A stretch of 64,000 nt of DNA. Origin: Liolophura sinensis. Taxonomy: Eukaryota > Mollusca > Polyplacophora > Chitonida > Chitonidae. The DNA lies in contig NC_088304.1 of assembly GCF_032854445.1 (NCBI RefSeq), forward strand, positions 24,661,513-24,725,512. Direction: 5' to 3'. Positions 56,601 through 64,000 of this stretch are shown here, piece by piece. The position numbers were made by a program, and so were the translations under genes. The notes below the pieces were generated by a model. The model was not told the origin of the DNA and did not search any database. It was given only the letters and a program-made list of their open reading frames with translations. The first letter of the stretch is position 1. Each line of letters begins with the position of its first letter.

Positions 56601-59600
56601 TTCATTTTCTATTTGTGAACATGGAGCACAGGTATCCCCCTAGTTTTAGAAAACATTTCAACAACCAAATATCTCAGAGATCTTCAGAAAAGTGGAGATT
56701 AATGCACAGTATAATATTTTGGAATCTTTCATACATCGCCAGCCCATTTAAAAAAATTACAAACTTAAAAGGACTCCTTCTCAAAAAAAACCTTTTTTGA
56801 AGAGTTTCAAGGACTTCCAATGCCTTGAAAAGCTTTCAACAAAACCCAAGTACTTTCCAGGCTTATAAGTATCAGTAGGGCTCTTTTTCGAAAATGATGT
56901 ATGAAAACATATGCAAAGTGGTGACTATTTTCTACCCCCATTTAACATGGATGACTCCTCCTAAACTGACTTTAATCAGTCGGCAATGACTGACTCGCAA
57001 TGAGAGAGAAAACTTGAAAAACACTGACCTTGACGAGCTGTCTGTAATTGCTGTCTTAGAGTAAAACTGTGTAACATGACAGCATCCTAATGAGGGAAAA
57101 TACAGACAAAACATAAACCACATTTCTATTTCTAAGTACTCACATACTTTGTCTATCTCAAATCCATGACATGTAAACTATTTTTTCTAAACTCTTAATC
57201 AATAATGGCTGTATTCTGCAAATCTCTATTCATCCCAAAGATTTAGCTGCTTTAACTGGCAACACCTGCTTCCTGTGGATTTTAACCACTTTTTCAGAAT
57301 GTTACACTTTCATCTGTGAAGTATATTTTGACACATAAAACTTGAGAGCTGTGGTAAAGCTGTTTCGGAATTATATCAATATGCCTACAAAGTGAAATCC
57401 AGGGGGAAATCCTCTCCATTTCACTGCATGGTTATTTGGTAGGGCTACTTGTCCGTCTTTTAACACTGTAATATCTATGTTCAGATAAATTTATCAGCAG
57501 AATATCATCATCTGCAACATCGGACACCAAACGTAAGGGCAAACAAAATCCAAGATCCTATGTAAATAGTTTATTCTATTTATTTATTCTGGCTCAGTCG
57601 GTTAGCGCGCTAGCGCAGCGTAATGACCCAGAAGCCTCTCACCAATGTGGTTGCTGTGAGTTTAAGTCCAGCTCATGCTGGCTTCCTCTCCGGCCGTAAG
57701 TGGGAAGGTCTTCCAGCAACCTGCAGATGGTCGTGGGTTTCCCCCGGGCTCTGCCCAGTTTCCTCCCACCATAATGCTGGCCGCCGTCATATAAGTGAAA
57801 TATTCTTGAGTACGGTGTAAAACACCAATCAAATAAATAAATAAATCAATTCCGCCATTTATTTATTCTATGTATCATGCTAATTGATCCTTTTTTGCCG
57901 TAGAGCGATGGCGTCACAATTCAGTGGGATGCAACTCTTGTTGTAAGTCACATCTTGAAACATAAATATTAGCTCTGACTTAACAAGACTGCAAGCTGTC
58001 CAACATTGGACAGACATAGGCCTTAATCAGGTTCTGTTCTGTATGCTTTCAGACACTCTGAAGCAGAATATCTTACCCACTCATCTTGTAGAGACTTGAG
58101 GATAGCAGGAATACTGGTGGCTGACGGAGGTCGTGGCTTCACAAGGGGTGATGCTGTGAAATAAAAATCACTTTACATCAGGCCTTAAAATATTTATATG
58201 TATACAATTATATATTTAATTTAATGGTGTTTTACCTATGTATACTTGAGTCTTTACGTCATACTTGACAATTTATCAGGCGTATGATGACGAAAAACCT
58301 TTCCAATCTGTTTACACAGAGTGTCTTCTTGTGGCAGGGAGAGACCATGGCGCCAAAGTGATGATGCCACTGAAATATTGTCCCACAGACGCTCGACATG
58401 ACACCTTACCCAGACACCTGACATGACACCTTACCCAAACCCCGTCACACTATGCTGACAACACGCCAACCAGTCGTGTTTCCTTGCTCTAACCTCTCAG
58501 TGCCCAGTGCACTTATTTCACTTATACGACAGTGGCCAGCATTATGGTGGGTGGAAACCGCGCAAAGCCTGGGAGGAAACACACGACCGTCCACAGGTTG
58601 CTGGGAGACCTTCCCACATACTAATGGATAGGAAGCCAGCATGAACTGGTCTTGAACTCCCAGCGGCTGCACTGGTGAAAGGCTCCTGGGTCATTGCGCC
58701 GCACTAGATGCTTTACCCACTATGCTATCCTGCATTAAATTACATTTATATGACAGTGTCCGTTTAACAGGCCCTGAAACTCCAGAGGGCCTGAAGTAAA
58801 CAATTAACCTGATGAGCCTGACGTTACCCAGATTTACGCCACTTATTGCAAATATGGCCTTAAAAATTGCAAAGGCAAGCACAAACATTTTTCAAAACAA
58901 CAATTTTTGAACGCAAAGAAATCAGGCCATTCCACAAGTCTAATATTGTGGAATATTGGGAGCAGGAAAAGAACAAAAGTGATTTATTCTTGATCTTTCC
59001 AATTCTACTATTCTAATGTCATGTTTTAAACTGAGAAGCTGGTATATTTTCGATTCTTACTTTTTATGTCTAGTAGCATGTCCACAGACAGTTTCTCTCC
59101 ATTCATCGGGTCGGCCCCATTGTCACCGATGTACTTCTCAATGAGCCTCTTCTCAAAGACGTGGCCAGACACAGGTGAGACCACCGGATGCTCCGGAACT
59201 TCATTGCTAACTACAAAAAGAGTATAACTTGTTACTGTGTTATCAAGCATTTGCTAAACGCCTTCTTCCAAAACCAGATGCTAATGTAACTTTCTCCACT
59301 GCTCATGATGCACAATGGCTAGTGTGAGTACATGTTTACAATTCTGACACTAATCATGACATTGTGTCTATCAGTAGGTCAAAAAACCAAGGCGCAAGGG
59401 GCATGCTTTAATACTGCATTGAATTTCATCTCAATGAAATTCACATAGTAAATCAACAGCAAAGTCATTTAATTCCATATATTTTCATCTACAGTCTACA
59501 GTAAAATATACATGCATATGCTTTCAAATCGCCATGCCAATCACACAGCTCCCACGCCACTTTATACCCCCATCGAAACTCACTACTTCCTTTTTTTTTT

Positions 59601-61207
59601 TTTTTTGGCAAGAAGTGTCACATTGGGTGAGATTACCATAAAAGATGGCCAAAACAATGAAAATTGTCTGGCTGATCTCTCCAGTTTTTCATAATATTGA
59701 CAGAAAACAAGGAATCAAGATTTATAGGCTTTATAAAGGAGTTCCCGAAATTTGAAACTTTTTTTGTCGTACTATGTATGGACTAAATTCTGATAGATTC
59801 CAACAAATGCGGTTATGTGGGAATCCATTTCAATTCTTGTAAAAATAAAACATTAATTAAAGCATTAATGTTATGCCCTACCATAGCCGCACTGCTCCGA
59901 CAGTTACTGAACTAACTTACGTACATTGCTGTAATTCTTCAACCTTTCTGCATGTTTGCAAGGTGTTTACTGAAGCATATTCTGAGGGTATTGTTCTTTG
60001 AAAACTGATAAAATTGTACCTTTTATGAAGCCCTGAAATTGATCAACACAACCAAGGCTTTTTTTTCTCTAAAATGGAAGGAAAAATGTGCATAATGTGC
60101 ACTGAGAGCTTCTCTTTCATATGCGAAAAGGTTGAGGTAATTAGTTCAGTAACCGTCAGGGCAGTTGCAGTTAGTCCTATAATTGAGTAAATCAGAAGTG
60201 CTCTTTCATGCACAAAGATCGGAGTATTTCCATCTATCACTATGTTAATTACTCCCTGTTCTGGGAGAAATGATGTCCGTCACACAGCCAGTGAAGTCTA
60301 AGTGACCAATACAGCATGCAATAAAGCCTACTATGAGCTTGAGGTGGCTACTTCAGCTCCTCTCTTTATACTGGGCTGGTGGAGTTTCATATCCACAGGG
60401 GCAACCAATGGTAAACCATACACCAATTCACACCATGTCCGGTAAGTCCTCTCTAAAGAATGGCTGCGTTCCAAAACTGGTGTCAGCTTCGGCTCTTACC
60501 TCTCAGCTCACCCGCAAATGCAACATCTCACGTATATCCCACTTGGTAAGAATACAAGAGACCTAAATTCATCTCACAGTCATCGCTAAAGCAGCAGCCA
60601 TTTGGCCTTCTGCACAGTTATGGGTGTCGAAAAAGTTATCGTTCCCACATCGCGCATGCTCGTTAAACCTGAAAGATGAACCTAATGGCCCCCTTGTATA
60701 GAAATGGGTTGCCATGTCGTGAATACGGGGCTGGTGTGCCATTTCCGAATGGAATATACCTGGGATGTTGCGTGTGTGAGCAAGTTGAGAGGTAAGAGCC
60801 AAAGTTGACTCCAGTTTTGGACTGTAGCCATTGTTTTGAGAGCAATAAGCGGACGTGGCGTGAATCGGTGTATGGTTTACGACTGGTGCCCCTGTGGCTA
60901 CGATAATCCACAAACCCAGTATAAATAGAGGAGCTGAAGTACACGCCTGGGGTTAGCCTATTACCAGTATCAGTAACGTTGTTGTTGTTGTTCTAACGTT
61001 TGTAATATTTGTAACGTAGAACCGACACAAAGACACAGGGTCTGATTTCTTCTATTTCGCTGTTTACACCATCAACACGTCTGCTGGTTTTCAAAAGGAA
61101 ACATGTGGAGCAAATTAAACGGTAACACATTAAACACACATATGAAGTACAGGAATAAAATAATGGATCTAGTCACATGTTCACTTACTCGCACAGCACA
61201 GCGCCAT
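46415..61207 (-). CDS. PRPF19: Pre-mRNA-processing factor 19 (U-box/WD40 E3 ligase), 17 coding exons
   Basis: Core subunit of the nuclear Prp19/NTC spliceosome complex and ubiquitin ligase, also linked to DNA repair. Exons 5' to 3': 61207-61189, 59210-59061, 58153-58077, 57086-57029, 56396-56313, 55894-55821, 55398-55318, 54869-54828, 53966-53892, 53385-53310, 52629-52520, 52327-52172, 50956-50887, 50438-50277, 48867-48767, 47377-47316, 46559-46415. All have GT/AG and matching phase, giving 513 residues (human 504). U-box at 1-58 ([38 protein letters not shown]). Prp19 coiled coil about 66-140 ([37 protein letters not shown]). Then ATLKPQAG. Seven-bladed WD40 from about 228 ([38 protein letters not shown]-like, [28 protein letters not shown] at the end). 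The start ATG has a good context (AAAATGG). No defect seen. Confidence 0.97.
46951..47259 (-). mobile_element. SINE family B, complete, in last intron of PRPF19
   Basis: The minus strand begins with a tRNA-like head, GGCCGCGATAGCTCAGTTGG (A box) and GGGTCAATCCTGGG (B box-like), and ends with AAGTACGACATTAAACTCTA and AGCACT. The tail differs from family A and matches 21605-21815. It is a pol III-derived SINE and not a tRNA gene, because the head has no closed cloverleaf. Confidence 0.85.
47645..47672. repeat. (AT)n microsatellite in PRPF19 intron
   Basis: Short TA dinucleotide run. Confidence 0.95.
47796..48040 (-). mobile_element. SINE family A, near full length, in PRPF19 intron
   Basis: Reversed copy. 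The tail (TTTATTTATTTATT) comes first and the head ends GCTAACCAACTGATCCACGG at 48030. Target-site duplication TTTTTATCG at 47788 and 48042. Confidence 0.93.
48866..49270. repeat. Degenerate tandem repeat that duplicates an intron 3' end
   Basis: Segments beginning ACCTGTCAATCA.ACCATGAC and continuing AACATGAA..GG(C/T)GG recur near 48866, 48972, 49033 and 49138. The first copy contains the splice acceptor of the PRPF19 exon at 48867 (minus strand TGATTGACAG). The copy at 49138 keeps the same acceptor-like TGATTGACAG 272 bp upstream. Confidence 0.8.
49441..49585 (-). mobile_element. SINE family A 3' fragment, old
   Basis: TTTATTTGTCTGATTGG, CAAGAATATTTCACTTA and CAGCATTATGGTGGGA with many substitutions, in a PRPF19 intron. 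Confidence 0.75.
49948..50106 (-). mobile_element. SINE family A, 5'-truncated
   Basis: Reversed copy from TTTATTTTATTTTGATTGG to ACAGACCTTCCCAC, in a PRPF19 intron, about 170 bp from the exon at 50277-50438. Confidence 0.9.
53638..53808 (-). mobile_element. SINE family A, 5'-truncated, with internal poly-G
   Basis: Reversed copy from TTTATTTATTTGATTGG to CTTCCCACATACAG. The usual GAGCCCGGGGGAAAC is expanded to 23 G at 53734-53756. In a PRPF19 intron. Confidence 0.92.
54280..54478. repeat. 17-bp tandem repeat, about 11.7 copies, in PRPF19 intron
   Basis: Unit CTGATCTGATTCACTTA with ATTGAT variants. Confidence 0.95.
57591..57856 (+). mobile_element. SINE family A in PRPF19 intron 3
   Basis: Starts within the head (GGCTCAGTCGGTTAGCGCGC) and ends ATCAAATAAATAAATAAATC. 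Target-site duplication ATTTATTTATTCT at 57578-57590 and 57857-57869. It is antisense to PRPF19. Confidence 0.93.
58235..58440 (-). mobile_element. SINE family B fragment in PRPF19 intron 2
   Basis: Reversed. It shares GTGTCTTCTTGTGGCAGG and CACTGAAATATT (reverse complements of blocks in 21605-21815) and a degraded ATACTTGACA tail. Confidence 0.65.
58505..58735 (-). mobile_element. SINE family A in PRPF19 intron 2
   Basis: Reversed copy from CACTTATACGACAGTGG to TGGGTCATTGCGCCGCAC. The head is degraded and the 3' tail is missing. Confidence 0.85.
60349..60941. repeat. 593-bp foldback element in PRPF19 intron 1
   Basis: The left arm (60349-60555) and right arm (about 60740-60941) are reverse complements at roughly 80%. 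Outermost is TACTTCAGCTCCTCT; inside are GGTAAACCATACACC, CCAAAACTGG and GCTCTTACCTCTCA. The spacer is about 185 bp. Open frames on the two strands read similar peptides ([16 protein letters not shown]) only because of the inversion. No transposase seen. Confidence 0.85.
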
Positions 61208-62265
61208 TTTGCTTTCTTGCCGCTTTCCGTCACGTGACTTGAAAAAGGACTAGTTGCACGTCAAATATTGGACCATAAATACTGACCAGGTTTCGTTCAG
61301 ACGGATTAGATAAATAAATATGTGACAAATACGGACGTGAAGTGTTTGGACTGAAACGTTGCACATGTAATAATTTTTTACAATAATTTCCGAGGTAGTT
61401 GTATGTGACCACCTCCTATAGTATTTCCGTTTATAAAATTCATGTTCAAATGACACTTGTACAAAATTTCAAAAAAACCTAACCTAAAAATCCAGGCCAC
61501 TTTCTCCCTCCTCCATCTATCTTTAGAAGCAATGGATTCAGTCTGTCACTTGCGTTGTAAAACGTTCACGAATGTAAATAGGCATAGCTAGGTCTTCTGT
61601 TTTCATGTCATTTACAGTGAAAACAAATATAATTCTAGTGATGGGTATCATTTTTAGGATTATAGTGGTTCAAAACAATCCTGGTGACCTTTCACCAGGA
61701 TTGTTTTGAACCAAGCCTGAGCCTGTTACGACTATAAATTAAGCCATGATTTGCATGTCATTTAGTTTTATCCAACATAAACTAAAAATGACTGACATGA
61801 TCAATATTCATGATCAAATAAACAAATAAGATAAATAAATTTTTCATCAAAAGCGTTCCTCGGTAAAAACATGTTATCATTTCTCAAATATGTCAATAGT
61901 ATTGGAGGGTTTGTAACCAAGTTATTATGTGGGCCAACAGAATATGCTTCAACATTGAGGTTTGGAAATCTTTTTTTTATTTTTTTATTATATATATATA
62001 TACATTTTATCGCTTTTTCCCCCTTTTAGTGCCACAAGCGTGTTCTCTAAGCAGACATCACTGGTAAGTTGCGTAAGTAAGCAAAAAGCTCTGTATGCAA
62101 CCTTACTGAAAAATAAAATATGTTTATAAAACAGTTATATCAAAACATACAGGCGACGTGATAACAGGCACACCTCCCGCTCCAAACGAGGTGCGCCAGC
62201 GTGGTCATACTGCAGCGACCCTCTCTAACAGGTGCTTCACGCTCTCTTGTGTCAAAGCACACAAG
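61208..62265. promoter_or_regulatory. Head-to-head intergenic region, candidate bidirectional promoter
   Basis: 1058 bp between the PRPF19 start (minus) and the secretory-protein start (plus). A CACGTG E-box is at 61231-61236. Both start codons lie in YY1-like contexts (AAAATGGCG and AAGATGGC). It contains the hairpin at 61666-61713 and a TATA dinucleotide tract near 61990. No other gene is seen. Confidence 0.45.
61666..61713. repeat. Perfect hairpin, 22-bp arms, 4-nt loop
   Basis: The left arm starts TGGTTCAAAACAATCC and ends GGTGA; the right arm is its exact reverse complement; the loop is CCTT. Short outer pairing TTATAG (61660) with CTATAA (61732) can extend it across an asymmetric bulge. 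No T-run follows, so it is not a typical terminator. Confidence 0.95.
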
Positions 62266-62370
62266 ATGGCTTGGCGACTGCTGACGTGTACTTTACTTCT
62301 TGTCGCGGTTTTCGCGAACGATTCCGAGGATGTCGTAACTGACAAAGATGTTGTGAAGGCTCGAGTCGAG
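62266..62370 (+). CDS. First coding exon of a signal-peptide protein (gene continues beyond window)
   Basis: 35 codons: MAWRLLTCTLLLVAVFA, then NDSEDVVTDKDVVKARVE, then a GTGAGC donor at 62371. The first 17 residues form a typical secretory signal peptide and the acidic stretch after it resembles the mature N terminus of ER or secreted proteins. An in-frame frame opens further upstream at 62158, but the ATG at 62266 has a strong AAGATGG context and starts the hydrophobic segment. No second exon was recognised before 64000. The family is not identified. Confidence 0.65.
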
Positions 62371-63569
62371 GTGAGCATATACCCGTGTTTTGTAAATCAG
62401 TTTGATATGATTTGCAAAAGATGGGTTGGTTTGTTATTCTCCAATTGAATGATGAGGCTCAACACGGTCGATAATGTTTACATTGACAGGATATGATTGA
62501 CACATTGCTTCGGAGAATTTTTCTGTACACTTTATATCTCAGAATAATGGGTTATGCATAAGTGAAATTCAAAGAAAGGAGAGTGGTTAAATGGTAAACC
62601 TACACTGTCAGGCACAGCTCAGTTAACTGGTTAGGACGTCAAGCAGGCGGCATGTGATTGAAGGCTTGTCATAACATTTGCTGTAACTTTATCGGTCTAG
62701 TTAGAAAATTCGGACCAGTTACCAGTGTGCAATACTGAAGCTTTGATATATCCTAACTCCAATGAGTTTTCTGAAAACATTCTACTTGACATCTTCTGAG
62801 TTCTTCATTTTCAGTCCACTAGATTTGGAGAGTGAGAAATGTTAACTTAAGTATCATCGTGATCAGAGTTAGAAACTTTATTCCTGTCCTGATGAAATGT
62901 TATTCTGTGTTAATTGTTTATTTACATGTATTTGATTGGTGACTTTGGGGTGTGTAAACGCTCGTCAGGAATATTTCACTTTTAGTATGACGGTCACTTT
63001 GACATTATTGATGAAGGAAACATGGGTGCCGAGTGAAACCACAAACAGTTTGTGGCCAACTGAACATGCAGTTCATGGAGTCTTCCTAAAACATTTGGAT
63101 GCACATCGTAGATGTCACTGACAGTTGTAACGACAGGGTGGATGCCTTCATTGGTCGTTGACTTTCTTTTACCACATGACCGCAACCTCAGCCTAACAAA
63201 TCCCAAACCTACACGTCGTTGACAGGTATTCGTAGTATTACAGCAATGTTGAGCATTTTGGGTGAGGTGTAGCTGACAATCATGACACTGCTTTGTTAAC
63301 AAAGGAGTCATGTTATGGTTTGCAAATCAGAGGCTTCAAATGATTGAAATAACTTTGATGAAGTGCATTTTTGTGCTGTGTGTGTGTGTGAGAGCCTAAA
63401 ATCTTGTTTTAGGAATGGTGATCATTCCTTGGAAGGAATTTCCCTTGGAATTGCATGTTGCCCTTTTGACCTCAGTTTTATTTGAATGAAGTTTTCATCA
63501 AGGAATTATAGTAATGCAAGACTTTGTTAGAAAATGACAGAATGAAAGATACAGCCATACAAGTGTGCT
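62371..63569. other. Intron of the signal-peptide gene with degraded SINE traces
   Basis: A tRNA-head-like GCACAGCTCAGTTAACTGG lies near 62624, and a heavily diverged reversed family A tail (TATTTGATTGGTGA, GGAATATTTCACTT) is at 62923-63000. Otherwise no recognised feature. Confidence 0.4.
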
Positions 63570-63772
63570 GTATGTATATTTCACCTGAAGCTTGGTATAT
63601 ACCAATGCGTTTTGGGAAGCACATACAGGTCCTTCATATGATACTTAAGTTTTTCTGATAAGAAATGTCACAAAAAGCTTTTTATGTCGCCTTATAAGGT
63701 GAGTGAATCATCTGAAATTAAGCAGTATGTTTCACTGGAAAAATGCTAAACTTTAGGTAAAATACATAGTAT
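63570..63772. mobile_element. MITE-like element (family M), about 203 bp
   Basis: The left end ATGTATATTTCACCTGAAGC and right end TTAGGTAAAATACATAGT are inverted. The interior holds AAGTTTTTCTGATAAGAAAT and TTCACTGGAAAAATGCTAAA, reverse complements of the 31426 copy, so it lies in the opposite orientation. Confidence 0.7.
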
Positions 63773-64000
63773 TAGTGAAATGTTTGTAATCTCCTCACCT
63801 ACAGAGTAGATAGTGATTCTTATTGTACACTTGGGAGGAAATATAGAGAAAAAGAGAAGCCCATAGAAATAGCCTGAAAAGAAATCTTGGGCCGGGCCCT
63901 AGCCGTGTGATATCAGTAGCCAGTGAATGCCTTTTCATGGTGCAGGCACAATACACTTTAGTCTGGCATGCGTGCATACATACATATATACATATGTCAT

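Noticed and set aside
25759-57856. tRNA genes at the heads of family A and B elements
   Set aside because: They have A and B box-like sequences but no paired acceptor arm, and are followed by the SINE body. They are pol III-derived SINE heads.
60333-60944. Small proteins with VNHTPIH...ALTSQL on both strands
   Set aside because: The similarity between strands is explained by the foldback inverted repeat. No independent coding evidence.

Overview
The window is animal nuclear DNA, most likely from a lophotrochozoan such as a bivalve or other mollusc, or a brachiopod. The evidence is spliced genes with GT-AG introns, two metazoan orthologues that can be read exon by exon (GDPD1 and PRPF19), animal-type nuclear tRNA genes, and many copies of a tRNA-headed SINE whose 3' core and AAATAAATAAA tail I associate with mollusc and related genomes. 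The taxon is an inference; gene content proves only a metazoan.

Region 1 (1 to about 17950) is a tandem array of a 6.3-7.0 kb unit, with two full copies, parts of two more and a 200-N assembly gap. Each unit carries tRNA-Val(AAC), tRNA-Val(TAC) and tRNA-Arg(ACG)-like genes, SINE pieces, a TATAG pentamer satellite, inverted copies of a CCAAT/E2F/CRE-rich promoter-like module, and fragments of a C2H2 zinc-finger gene that look broken and rearranged.

Region 2 (18693-30401, + strand) is a complete ten-exon GDPD1/GDPD3-type glycerophosphodiester phosphodiesterase gene of 328 codons. Its introns hold a 302-bp foldback element, a 2.2-kb array of 28-bp repeats and several SINEs.

Region 3 (30402-46414) has no recognisable protein gene. 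It lies between the converging 3' ends of GDPD1 and PRPF19 and is filled with six separate tandem repeats (about 40-bp, 21-bp, 18-bp, 28-bp, 82-bp and 85-bp units), a diverged older repeat, MITE-like elements and SINEs.

Region 4 (46415-61207, - strand) is a complete 17-exon PRPF19 gene of 513 codons (U-box, coiled coil, WD40). Its introns hold SINEs of two families, a local duplication that copies a splice acceptor, and a 593-bp foldback element.

Region 5 (61208-64000) is a 1.06-kb head-to-head intergenic space containing a perfect 22-bp-arm hairpin. It is followed by the first coding exon of a gene for a signal-peptide-bearing protein that runs off the window.

The protein genes are ordinary housekeeping genes and do not form a pathway together. 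The unusual part is the tRNA/zinc-finger array on the left and the density of independent tandem and inverted repeats across the rest.
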